Positions 1-6,611 of a stretch of DNA of 13,622 nt are shown here, piece by piece. The position numbers and the translations under genes were made by a program. Origin of the DNA: Rickettsiales bacterium (GTDB lineage: Bacteria > Pseudomonadota > Alphaproteobacteria > Rickettsiales > UBA3002). Below the pieces are notes generated by a model. The model ran no database searches. It had not been told where the DNA came from and worked only from the letters and a program-made list of their open reading frames with translations. Position 1 is the stretch's first letter, and the number at the start of each line of letters is the position of its first letter. The stretch spans positions 1 through 13,622 of the forward strand of contig JAIXZB010000212.1 of assembly GCA_027489915.1 (NCBI GenBank). The letters are read 5' to 3'.

Positions 1-79
1 GGGTCCGTCTTTAACGAGGTGGCAACATAGCCAAGTTCGCTGCAATGACAAGGGGTTTTTCGATGTTTCTGTAAAGCCC

Positions 80-107
80 TTGGCAAAGCACAGCGCTTGC
101 GCTACAT
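80..107 (+). promoter_or_regulatory. weak candidate promoter for the 131-511 gene
   Basis: TTGGCA (80-85) and CTACAT (102-107) are separated by 16 bases and lie shortly upstream of the secreted-protein gene. The -10 match is poor, so this is only a suggestion. The rest of bases 1-130 holds no recognisable gene. One plus frame is open from base 2 to a TAG at about 116-118, but its translation has no recognisable motif, so it may or may not be the tail of a gene cut by the window edge. Confidence 0.22.
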
Positions 108-130
108 CCATTGCGTAGAAGAGGACATTT

Positions 131-511
131 ATGAAACGTATTTCGCTGCTTTTTAGTGCTGTTTATTTGTTAGCTGGAGCCATGATAGCGCCAGTTGCAG
201 CATTTGCCCAGAATGCACCTTTTATGATTATACGGTTTAACCAGCAGCGCATGTATTATGAGCAGCCATTGTATAATGCTGTTTCTAAAGCGGTGTCGCT
301 TAAGCCAGAGGTGATGTTTGATGTGGTGGCAATTGTGCCGCAAACAGGGAATGGTTCTCAGGATGCAGCGTGGCAGGAACGCTCAAATGCCAATGTAGCG
401 CGTGTTGTGGCTTCGCTTAATGCGATGGGAGTGCCAAGAAGCAGGTTGAATATTTCGGCACAAAAGCAAAATGGACCTCGCTTTGACGAAGTCCATATTT
501 CCGCTAAGTAA
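131..511 (+). CDS. small secreted protein with OmpA-C-like pattern
   Basis: A 126-residue protein that I cannot assign to a named family. Residues 1-26 form a clear Sec signal peptide: a Lys-Arg start, a hydrophobic core, and a probable cut after AFA. The mature part of about 100 residues should therefore be periplasmic. The stretch from about 55 to 122 (Lys-Pro-Glu then a hydrophobic strand, Glu-Arg-Ser-Asn-Ala-Asn-Val, then Ala-Met-Gly-Val-Pro-x-Ser-Arg-Leu and a closing Glu-Val strand) resembles the order of elements in OmpA C-terminal peptidoglycan-binding domains, where a helix with R-A-x-x-V is followed by GV-x-x-x-R-I. It is too short and divergent to claim that domain. An AGAAGAGGA ribosome site precedes the ATG by 5 bases. 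The gene is convergent with rpmJ, with only 21 bases between the stop codons and no clear terminator hairpin. Confidence 0.8.
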   Translation: MKRISLLFSAVYLLAGAMIAPVAAFAQNAPFMIIRFNQQRMYYEQPLYNAVSKAVSLKPEVMFDVVAIVPQTGNGSQDAAWQERSNANVARVVASLNAMGVPRSRLNISAQKQNGPRFDEVHISAK

Positions 512-532
512 CTCGCGAATAAATCGAAAAAA

Positions 533-658
533 TTAGCCCTGACGTGCTTTGAAGCGTGGGTTTACTTTGTTAATTACATACACGCGGCCTTTACGGCGTA
601 CTACACGGCAATTTTTGTCGCGTTTTTTGGCGGATTTCAATGAGCTAAGCACTTTCAT
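533..658 (-). CDS. rpmJ: 50S ribosomal protein L36
   Basis: A 41-residue basic protein starting MKVLSSLKSAKKRD and ending NPRFKARQG, the pattern of the small large-subunit protein L36 in alphaproteobacteria. The core reads CRVVRRKGRVYVIN. It keeps a single Cys, at residue 17, and lacks the Cys/His set of the zinc-binding form, so it is the zinc-free (C-minus) type. The open frame extends 19 codons further upstream, but the start at 658 is preferred: it gives the family N-terminus and has an AGGAG ribosome site 4-5 bases upstream (663-668). The longer form would also run through the gene's own promoter. It stands alone, as rpmJ often does in alphaproteobacteria, 65 bases downstream of the glycosyltransferase gene and with its own promoter signal. 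Confidence 0.96.
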   Translation of the reverse strand: MKVLSSLKSAKKRDKNCRVVRRKGRVYVINKVNPRFKARQG

Positions 659-686
659 AACGGCTCCTAATGTCAAACAGGGGCTT

Positions 687-715
687 GTGATAAGGGGGTA
701 GCGCTCGCCTGTCAA
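687..715 (-). promoter_or_regulatory. probable sigma70-type promoter of rpmJ
   Basis: On the minus strand a perfect TTGACA (715-710) is followed after exactly 17 bases by TATCAC (692-687), a 4 of 6 match to the -10 consensus. Transcription would start near 680, giving a leader of about 22 bases that contains the AGGAG ribosome site of rpmJ. The element lies in the gap between the glycosyltransferase stop and rpmJ, which suggests that rpmJ is transcribed independently of the F0 operon. Confidence 0.55.
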
Positions 716-723
716 CCACTAGA

Positions 724-2547
724 TTACGATTTTTGAAAGATACGGCTTTGCCCGTGGGTGGTTTTTTCCCAATAATGGGGCTTTATAGCCAGTTGCCACA
801 AGGCTTTTACGCAGGCGATGGAGTGTAATATCCAGTAAAATGGGTAGAGTAGCTTGGCTGTGAGCATAAATTTCCACTGTTCACGTTCGGTTGCGATGTG
901 GGCTGTGGCCCATTGCAAGGCAAATCCAAGGACTAAGGTGATTGCGCAACAAGCAAGTAACCAGCCTGGTAAGGCGAGGGCAGGGGCGATGCCTGTGAGA
1001 GATATAATGCTAATCCCCCAAAAGAGTGGGCCGAGCAGAAAGGTAATGGCCGGAGCACCTACGAAGAACTGGAATCCGAGGAATGCTGGGAGTCCTATCT
1101 GCTTGAGTAAACGCACGGGAGATCGCATGTAGACCAGCCATGTTTGGATATAGCCTTTTATCCAGCGTGAGCGTTGTTTGAGCCACGCATTTATGCTGAT
1201 TGGAGATTCTTCCAGCGTGAGTGAGGGGAGTATATCGGTGAGGTAGCCTTGGTAAGCGAGGCGGATGCCCAAATCGGCATCTTCGGTGACGTTGAAGGGA
1301 TCCCAGCCATTCACGGCACGAAGTGCTTCGGTGCGAATATGGTTGCTGGTGCCACCGAGTGGAATGGGGATGCGAAGGCGGCGCAGAGCTGGAAGGAACA
1401 AGGTGAAGAGTGCGCTGTATTCGATAGAGAAAAGTTTTGTCAGTATATTTTCGCTGCGGTTGTAATAGTTGAGGGGGGCTTGCACGCAGGCAAGGCGCTT
1501 GGATGAGGTCTGAAACGCGGCGATGCTTAAGCGTAATTGATCTGGGTGTGGTTTATCTTCGGCATCGTAGATGGTTACGAATTCACCTGTGATAAGTGGA
1601 AGTGCTACATTACAGGCTTTCGGTTTGGTGCGCGGCTTGGAGTTTGGCACTTCGAGGATACGGAAGTAATCGGCTGGTTTTAATCTTTTTAGATATTCTC
1701 TGGTTACAGGGTCATCTTGCTCGGTAATCAGCCAAATATCGAGTTTTGTTTTGGGGTAATTCAGCTCCTCAAGGGATGCTATGATTTGGGTGAGTATGGC
1801 TTCGGATTCCTTGTAAAGTGGTACAAGGATTGAGTAGGTTGGTAATTCGCTTTCTTTCAGGTTGGCTGCAATGTGGCGCCATAAGTTATGACGCGCAACG
1901 CTTGGCGCTGCCATGATGAGCAGCATGAGTTTGAATCCGAGAGTGGCGATATAAAATAGGGTGGTTGCGATGATGGCGCCGTACCAGAATCCAGTTGGTG
2001 CGAGATAGGCGCAGATAGCAAGTGCTATGAGCGCCATAATCATGCCATTACGCTGGCTTGTGGTTATGGATTCTTTGGCGGAAAATTCTGGTGCTATGTT
2101 GTGCAGATGCTCTTGCGCGTAGGTTGTGAGGTGCGCATGGAAATGGGAGGTAAGGTAGTGATGAAAATCGCGCCGCGTTATGAGCCTGAGTGTGCAGGGG
2201 GCTTGATAAAAATCGCAACACCATGTTTGCAGTGCATCGTTTGGGACATAGGTTGCGATGTGTATTGTGCCATCTGCGCATTGCAGTGGAATGTAATGGC
2301 GCGCAATGTAATGTGGTAGGTGATCACTATTTTGCAATTCTCTTCCCGCATTCCACACACTATCGGTATCAAGAGCATGTATTCCTGACGCTTTGAGTGC
2401 TTGTAGCCATTGCAGGGGGGTTATGACGCGGCTTGCTAGAAGAATATCTCCAAGTTTTGCATGCGATGATGTTTGCTGCATCAGTGCTGTTTCGATGCAG
2501 TTGGCGTTTATATGTTCCTTGCTTATCAGCCACTCGCCCAGGCGCAT
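724..2547 (-). CDS. membrane glycosyltransferase family 2 with N-terminal MshEN-like domain
   Basis: A 607-residue protein with three parts. Residues 1-135 resemble the MshEN (type II secretion ATPase N-terminal) domain: RLGEWLIS at 2-9 and KLGDILLA at 31-38, each followed by a helix, then LPHYIARHYIPL at 77-88. A membrane segment pair follows at about 168-212. Residues 235-475 are a processive-type GT-A domain with all expected motifs: D328-A-E-D331, TEDADLG (421-427) and QRSRW (458-462). Further membrane segments lie at about 485-545 and 563-590. Such enzymes polymerise sugars from nucleotide-sugars at the inner membrane; the substrate cannot be read from the sequence. E. coli NfrB combines the same two domains in the opposite order. 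The start at 2547 is chosen because TAATG couples it to the preceding stop, with AAGGGA just upstream. A longer frame to 2634 would overlap the barrel gene by 88 bases. Confidence 0.9.
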   Translation of the reverse strand: MRLGEWLISKEHINANCIETALMQQTSSHAKLGDILLASRVITPLQWLQALKASGIHALDTDSVWNAGRELQNSDHLPHYIARHYIPLQCADGTIHIATYVPNDALQTWCCDFYQAPCTLRLITRRDFHHYLTSHFHAHLTTYAQEHLHNIAPEFSAKESITTSQRNGMIMALIALAICAYLAPTGFWYGAIIATTLFYIATLGFKLMLLIMAAPSVARHNLWRHIAANLKESELPTYSILVPLYKESEAILTQIIASLEELNYPKTKLDIWLITEQDDPVTREYLKRLKPADYFRILEVPNSKPRTKPKACNVALPLITGEFVTIYDAEDKPHPDQLRLSIAAFQTSSKRLACVQAPLNYYNRSENILTKLFSIEYSALFTLFLPALRRLRIPIPLGGTSNHIRTEALRAVNGWDPFNVTEDADLGIRLAYQGYLTDILPSLTLEESPISINAWLKQRSRWIKGYIQTWLVYMRSPVRLLKQIGLPAFLGFQFFVGAPAITFLLGPLFWGISIISLTGIAPALALPGWLLACCAITLVLGFALQWATAHIATEREQWKFMLTAKLLYPFYWILHSIACVKALWQLAIKPHYWEKTTHGQSRIFQKS

Positions 2548-3353
2548 TAGAATCGTATCCCTTGAGTAAGGCTGATACCATAGCCTGCACCTGCCTGAGT
2601 GCCAGCAATATGTTTGAAGCTGCTTAATGTCCAATAGCCATTATTATTATCTGGCTGATACAGAAGGGTTAATTCTGCTTTGGTTAGGTTGTAGTCGATA
2701 TCGCCTCCTTCGCTGAAGTTTTGTGGTAGTTCCAGATTCAGGCTTTGGGTGATATGGATTGCCGAAATGAGCATAAGCGCATCAGTTAAGCCTACTGCAT
2801 ATTTAGACGAGGTTTTCCATTGGCTCGAAAGCCCATTATCGCGCGTGCGCAGGGAAGCACTTGCATCCAGAAAATCGCGATTACTTAGGAAGTGGAAAGA
2901 TTCGCCGTAGAGTATGGCAAATTCTGCATCTGTAGATTCGCTGCCACTTTGCGGGCCTGTGCCCTTGTATGCGGCTGTGGGGAGTTTGATAAGGGGCTGA
3001 ATAGAGATAACCCGGGTATCATCGTGCCAGAGGCGTACGCGCGCGAAAAGTTCTGCATCACTTAAGGAATAGTTTTCTTTGCCTGATTGCTGCGTGTGAT
3101 TGGCGAATAGATTGGCACCGATGGTGAGATAGTCCCTCGCACCCCATTCTGCGTAGGTACTTACTTCATGTTTTTGATAACTGGATTGATCGCGCAGGTT
3201 GCCCAGATTATCAAAGAACTCATCGCTATGGTAATAGGTGGCGCTAGTAGCAAGCAGGCCTTTTCCTTGGTTTTGCGTCCACGCTCCTGCTGTAGCTTGA
3301 GATGAGCATAGTATGGTGATGAGCATCGCAAGCGTTACGATGCGTGCGCGCAT
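2547..3353 (-). CDS. outer-membrane beta-barrel protein
   Basis: A 268-residue protein. Residues 1-22 are a signal peptide (MRARIV, a hydrophobic core, probable cut after ATA). The mature chain opens with AWTQNQGKGLLATSATYY and consists of alternating-residue strands rich in Tyr, Trp, Ser and Asn separated by short polar turns. It ends in GIRF; a terminal Phe is the usual recognition signal for barrel assembly. I expect roughly 10-12 strands. It recalls the loosely defined porin-like family with an AWT-x-x-x-G-x-G start, but I cannot name the cargo. The start at 3353 lies one base after the atpF stop (TAACATG) and leaves a proper signal peptide; a start 12 codons earlier would add residues that spoil it. 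The stop overlaps the glycosyltransferase start, so the two proteins are probably made together. A role in exporting or anchoring that enzyme's product is inference. Confidence 0.85.
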   Translation of the reverse strand: MRARIVTLAMLITILCSSQATAGAWTQNQGKGLLATSATYYHSDEFFDNLGNLRDQSSYQKHEVSTYAEWGARDYLTIGANLFANHTQQSGKENYSLSDAELFARVRLWHDDTRVISIQPLIKLPTAAYKGTGPQSGSESTDAEFAILYGESFHFLSNRDFLDASASLRTRDNGLSSQWKTSSKYAVGLTDALMLISAIHITQSLNLELPQNFSEGGDIDYNLTKAELTLLYQPDNNNGYWTLSSFKHIAGTQAGAGYGISLTQGIRF

Positions 3354-3354
3354 G

Positions 3355-3852
3355 TTAGTGAACGATACGACCAATGTTGCTGATGGCATGCTCTAATGCA
3401 GCATCTTTGGTGCCATCTTCAAGCTTTGCAGCTGCTACTTGCTTCACGGCGGTGATGGCCGTTTCCACAATTTGGGTGCGAATGGTGCTGATGGCTTCTG
3501 CTTCGGCGCGCGCGATTTTTTCGTTTGCCTGTGCGATGCGTCTATCGACGGTTTCTTTTAGCGTGATTTCGGCTTGTGCTTTGAGTCTATCGGATTCGCT
3601 CTTAGCATGGGCAAGTAATGCTTCGGCTTCTTTCAAGGCTTCGGCTTCTTTGGTTTTGTAAGATGCAAGTACGGCTTCTGCTTCTTCGCGTAGGCGCTTA
3701 GCTTGTGCCAGTTCTTCACGGATTTTATCTGCCCGTGTATCCAGCCCACGCGTAATGAAGGGGGCGATGTATTTTATGAACGCTGCCATGAAAATAACGA
3801 AGGCAGTCGCTACCCAGAATTTAGGATCTTCAATGAGAGCATCGATATTCAT
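3355..3852 (-). CDS. atpF: ATP synthase F0 subunit b
   Basis: A 165-residue stator subunit. One membrane helix (about 11-30, with FWVATAFVIFMAAF) sits at the N-terminus. It is followed by a long charged, Ala-rich coiled coil (about 35-125) with heptad-like Glu, Lys and Ala spacing, then a short C-terminal region that in this family contacts subunit delta of F1. Together with b' it forms the peripheral stalk that holds the F1 hexamer against rotation. Length and layout fit the alphaproteobacterial b subunit. An AGGGA ribosome site lies before the ATG. The gene begins 4 bases after the b' stop and its own stop is one base from the barrel gene, so translation along this block is probably coupled. 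Confidence 0.95.
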   Translation of the reverse strand: MNIDALIEDPKFWVATAFVIFMAAFIKYIAPFITRGLDTRADKIREELAQAKRLREEAEAVLASYKTKEAEALKEAEALLAHAKSESDRLKAQAEITLKETVDRRIAQANEKIARAEAEAISTIRTQIVETAITAVKQVAAAKLEDGTKDAALEHAISNIGRIVH

Positions 3853-3856
3853 GATA

Positions 3857-4426
3857 TTATCCCTGCTGCTTTGCTATGGCTGCTTCAAACTGTTTGGCAT
3901 CGACTTTGTCGCCAAGTACGGAGCTGTAAATTTCGCTAGCAAGCGAAGCTGCGGCTGCGCCAACTTCAGCGCGTGCGCGCGTTAATGTGTCTGCTATGGC
4001 AGCATCCGATGCGGAGATGCGCTTTTTAAGGTCTACATCCATGCTTGCCTGTGTTTCGGCGATGGAGTGATTCATTTTGTGTGTAACATCAGCCACCATG
4101 CTGGCTGCATCTTTGCGGGCTTTTGCTTCGACGCTCTCGTAATGTTCGCGGGCGGCGAGGGCTTTGTTCTTGATGGTTTCAGCATCGAGTATGGTTGCTG
4201 CGATGGTATCTTTGCGACCACCTACCACTCGGGTTAGTTTGGGAACGATAACGTATGCGACCAGAAGATACAGCGAGATAAAGCTTACCGCTAACCAGAA
4301 AAGTTGGTTGCTGAACCATTCTGGGTTCATTTGGGGCATAGATGATGGTTTTTTATCGGCAGCAGAGGCTGGCGATGCAAGCATCGCCAGCGTAACTGCG
4401 TGTAATGTGTGGGTTGGAAAACGCAT
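3857..4426 (-). CDS. atpF': ATP synthase F0 subunit b'
   Basis: A 189-residue second b-type stator subunit, as found in photosynthetic bacteria, plastids and alphaproteobacteria. The membrane helix is at about 38-62, introduced by MNPEWFSNQLFW, the usual b' signature. A long charged coiled coil follows to about residue 165. Unusually, the N-terminus carries a signal-peptide-like stretch (residues 1-22, MRFPTHTLHAVTLAMLASPASA) ahead of a polar linker; cleavage after ASA would be compatible with the periplasmic N-terminus of b subunits. An AAGGGA ribosome site lies 5 bases before the ATG, immediately after the atpE stop. The gene is often labelled atpG or atpX in this class, which should not be confused with the gamma subunit. 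Confidence 0.93.
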   Translation of the reverse strand: MRFPTHTLHAVTLAMLASPASAADKKPSSMPQMNPEWFSNQLFWLAVSFISLYLLVAYVIVPKLTRVVGGRKDTIAATILDAETIKNKALAAREHYESVEAKARKDAASMVADVTHKMNHSIAETQASMDVDLKKRISASDAAIADTLTRARAEVGAAAASLASEIYSSVLGDKVDAKQFEAAIAKQQG

Positions 4427-4434
4427 TGTTTCCC

Positions 4435-4656
4435 TTAGCCCATAATCATGATGCCGAGTACGAACGAGAGCAGACCCATGAATTCTGCAAACACCGCACC
4501 GAGAATCGCAATTTTACGAACTTTATCTTCGCTGCCTGGGTTGCGTGCAATCCCTTGTGCTGCGTTACCGAAAATCAGGCCCACGCCGATTGCTGCGCCG
4601 AGCATACCAAGTGCGGTAAGGCCCATGCCGATAAATTTCAGTGCTTCCATTTCCAT
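4435..4656 (-). CDS. atpE: ATP synthase F0 subunit c
   Basis: A 73-residue double-hairpin proteolipid that forms the rotor ring. Helix 1 carries the small-residue GAAIGVG motif (20-26), the polar loop carries the conserved R38-N39-P40, and helix 2 carries the ion-carrying carboxylate E58 in AVFAEFMGLL. The residues around E58 lack the Gln and Ser ligands associated with sodium-coupled rings, so proton coupling is inferred. GGAG lies 8 bases before the ATG at 4656; a second in-frame ATG two codons later is less well placed. The gene sits between atpB and atpF' in the standard alphaproteobacterial order. It is slightly high in GC and strongly hydrophobic, as expected. Confidence 0.97.
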   Translation of the reverse strand: MEMEALKFIGMGLTALGMLGAAIGVGLIFGNAAQGIARNPGSEDKVRKIAILGAVFAEFMGLLSFVLGIMIMG

Positions 4657-4683
4657 AGTCTTAACTCCAAACGATAGTGATGA

Positions 4684-5433
4684 TTAATGATGATCTGCGA
4701 GGGCTTCGCCAAGATAGATGCAAGAGAGAAGTGCGAACACATACGCCTGCAAAATCGCAACGAAGATTTCAAAACCCGTCATGAACACGAGAAACGCCAC
4801 TGGTGCAACCATAAAAATACCTAATTGTGCGCTTGGAGTGGCGAATCCTGCGATGACTTTCATTAGCGTGTGGCCTGCGGTCATGTTAGCAGCCAAACGA
4901 ATCGCCAAACTGAACGGACGGGAGAGATACGAAACAAGTTCGATGAGGAATACCACAGGAGCAATCCAGAGAGGCAATCCTTCGGGGATGAAGTGTTTGA
5001 AGAACCCAACTGGGCCTTGCGCAATGAGGCCGATAAGGGTGACGCCCACAAACACGGCTATAGCCATACCGAAAGTGATGATGATATGGCTGGTGGGGGT
5101 GAATGAATAAGGCAACATGCCAAGCAGGTTCATGAATAAAATGAACAGGAACAGCGTGAAGATAAAAGGGACATACTTGCGAGCTTTGTGGCCTGCGTTT
5201 TCATCTACGATACCGCCGACAAATTCATAAACTACTTCGGCAAGTGACTGCCAGCGGCCTGGAACAAGTGCGCCCTTACGCATGCTGAGAATGTAGAAGG
5301 CAGCAATGCTTGCAACGGAAAGCAGCATGAAAAGCGAGGAATTGGTGATAGAAATATCGATGCCAAACAAGTTGGGCAAAGAAATGACGGGGCTCACTTC
5401 AAACTGTGCTAGGGGGCTATGGTTATTTGCCAC
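4684..5433 (-). CDS. atpB: ATP synthase F0 subunit a
   Basis: A 249-residue integral membrane protein that provides the two proton half-channels next to the c ring. The hallmark is SLAIRLAANMTAGH (175-188) with the essential Arg at 179; NLLGMLPYSFTPTSH (102-116) is also typical. About five or six membrane helices are visible (around 33-51, 88-108, 117-139, 155-175, 203-228 and 229-243). The start is a GTG at 5433: it gives the expected family N-terminus, the next in-frame Met is at residue 36, and only a weak GAGAA-like ribosome site precedes it. It begins 14 bases after the atpI stop, so read-through from atpI is likely. Confidence 0.97.
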   Translation of the reverse strand: MANNHSPLAQFEVSPVISLPNLFGIDISITNSSLFMLLSVASIAAFYILSMRKGALVPGRWQSLAEVVYEFVGGIVDENAGHKARKYVPFIFTLFLFILFMNLLGMLPYSFTPTSHIIITFGMAIAVFVGVTLIGLIAQGPVGFFKHFIPEGLPLWIAPVVFLIELVSYLSRPFSLAIRLAANMTAGHTLMKVIAGFATPSAQLGIFMVAPVAFLVFMTGFEIFVAILQAYVFALLSCIYLGEALADHH

Positions 5434-5447
5434 AATATTCTCGTTGG

Positions 5448-5777
5448 TTACGCGTTATCTTTTGTGTTTTTGGCATCTTCACGTGCTTTTTTGCGAGCAG
5501 CGCGCGATTCAGCCTCTAACATTAGTTTTGCCCCTGCAGCGCTGCCGATAAACAAACCGACAATCATGCCCCACGGGTTTGAGTTTAGCCAAAGGTCGAT
5601 TCCGTATCCGAGAGCGCACCCTACAGCCGTTGCCGATGCGAAATCGATGGCTGCGCGTGCCGCGTCACCGGATAAGGGTTTTGGTGTTTTCTCTTCTTTT
5701 TGCGATGCTTTGGCCGCCTCAATTTTTTGGCTCAGCGCCGCAAGAGATGGAGTTTCTGTTCCTTTGTCCAAGCTCAT
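5448..5777 (-). CDS. atpI: ATP synthase assembly protein AtpI
   Basis: A 109-residue AtpI/AtpQ-family protein, thought to help assemble the c ring. An N-terminal polar, Lys-rich segment (1-36) precedes two membrane helices (about 43-64, with the conserved GYGIDLWL at 57-64, and about 69-88, MIVGLFIGSAAGAKLML) and a highly charged tail rich in Ala, Arg and Lys. It is the first gene of the F0 block, in the usual place. No Shine-Dalgarno sequence is visible before the ATG, and the best promoter candidate ends only about 10 bases upstream of the start, so the message may be nearly leaderless. There is no better alternative start downstream: the next Met is at residue 71. Confidence 0.9.
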   Translation of the reverse strand: MSLDKGTETPSLAALSQKIEAAKASQKEEKTPKPLSGDAARAAIDFASATAVGCALGYGIDLWLNSNPWGMIVGLFIGSAAGAKLMLEAESRAARKKAREDAKNTKDNA

Positions 5778-5786
5778 GGCGAGCGC

Positions 5787-5815
5787 AATCTATGAGTGCG
5801 CTTATGCTATGTCAA
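5787..5815 (-). promoter_or_regulatory. probable promoter of the F0 ATP synthase operon
   Basis: Minus-strand TTGACA (5815-5810) is a perfect -35 box. After 17 bases comes TAGATT (5792-5787), a 4 of 6 match to the -10 consensus. The start of transcription would fall near 5780, about 3 bases from the atpI ATG at 5777. It lies in the 59-base gap after the dsbA-type gene, the only gap of this size before the run of tightly packed F0 genes. A 6-bp inverted repeat (AGCGCA at 5782-5787 and TGCGCT at 5797-5802) overlaps it and lacks a T tract. Confidence 0.5.
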
Positions 5816-5836
5816 GCGCTTAGCTTGGTCTTGGGA

Positions 5837-6559
5837 TTACTTGGTTTTTAGCGCGTCAATCGCTTCACCAAGTGCAGCTGAAGTGAGCTCGCCTGTGTAG
5901 GGTTTGTCGCCTAAGAAAAAGGCAGGTGTTCCTTGGATTCCGAGCTTCTCGCTGGCTTCTTGAGATTTGGCGATGAGGGCATCTTCAAATGCTTTGTCAT
6001 TCATGCACGCATCGAATTTTTCGCCACTGATACCGCCAACCGCAGCGATTTGTTTAAGTGATTCCATGTATTTTTCATTGAATGCCCAGTCTGATTGCAT
6101 TTCGAACAGCACTTTGATGAATTTAATCTGCTCATCGGTTCCAGCGCAGCTAACGAGCTGTGCGCCTTTAAGGGCAGGGGCATTCAATGGGAATTGGCGC
6201 AGCACCAGTTTGGCTTTGCCTGTATCGAGGTAATTTTTACGCAGTTCTGGCAGTTGCTTGGTGTGGAAATCTGCGCAATGTGAGCAGGAGAGCGATGCGT
6301 ATTCAACGATGGTTACGGGTGCTTTGCTATCGCCATACACTACATCATAGGGTTTGATTTCGAGCAGGCTCACATCGAGTGATGGAGCTGCAGCAGCTTT
6401 GTGATCGTGATCATGATCGTGTTTTGCTTCTTCGGGTTCTGCTTTGCTTTCTGCTTTCATATTCATAACGCCGATGCTGTATGCACCACCTGCAAAAAGT
6501 AGGCATAGTGCAACGATGATAATGGTTACGGTACGTGCAGAAATAGGTGAGTTTGCCAT
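5837..6559 (-). CDS. membrane-anchored DsbA/Com1-type thiol oxidoreductase
   Basis: A 240-residue protein of the thioredoxin-fold DsbA family. Residues 10-30 form a single hydrophobic segment, better read as an anchor or uncleaved signal since no good cleavage motif follows. A Glu- and His-rich linker with alternating His and Asp lies at 47-53. The catalytic domain (about 62-238) carries C92-S-H-C95, a helix insert, and the cis-proline loop GTPAFF (210-215). Two further cysteines (C138 and C185) lie in the helical insert and could form a structural disulfide. The likely role is oxidising or shuffling disulfides in periplasmic proteins. A weak GGA ribosome site precedes the ATG. It lies between dciA and the F0 operon; adjacency of DUF721 and DsbA genes is common in alphaproteobacteria. 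Confidence 0.92.
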   Translation of the reverse strand: MANSPISARTVTIIIVALCLLFAGGAYSIGVMNMKAESKAEPEEAKHDHDHDHKAAAAPSLDVSLLEIKPYDVVYGDSKAPVTIVEYASLSCSHCADFHTKQLPELRKNYLDTGKAKLVLRQFPLNAPALKGAQLVSCAGTDEQIKFIKVLFEMQSDWAFNEKYMESLKQIAAVGGISGEKFDACMNDKAFEDALIAKSQEASEKLGIQGTPAFFLGDKPYTGELTSAALGEAIDALKTK

Positions 6560-6611
6560 GATATGTTCCGTGTTAATGCGAAGGGTTGTTAATTAGGAAT
6601 TCTTTTTACTG

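Noticed and set aside
1..130. tRNA, tmRNA or gene tail at the left edge
   Set aside because: No cloverleaf or TTCGA arm could be built, and the one open plus frame has no recognisable protein pattern.
659..715. 19-codon extension of rpmJ
   Set aside because: L36 starts MKV, AGGAG lies just before that Met, and the extension covers the promoter boxes.
2548..2634. 29-codon N-terminal extension of the glycosyltransferase gene
   Set aside because: It lies in another frame of the barrel gene, adds a Cys/Trp-rich stretch unlike the domain, and the internal ATG has TAATG coupling plus an AAGGGA site.
3354..3389. 12-codon extension of the barrel gene into atpF
   Set aside because: It would place residues ahead of a good signal peptide and overlap atpF, while the ATG at 3353 follows the atpF stop by one base.
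5782..5802. Inverted repeat AGCGCA/TGCGCT as terminator after the dsbA-type gene
   Set aside because: Only 6 bp with a 9-base loop and no T tract on either strand; it overlaps the promoter boxes.
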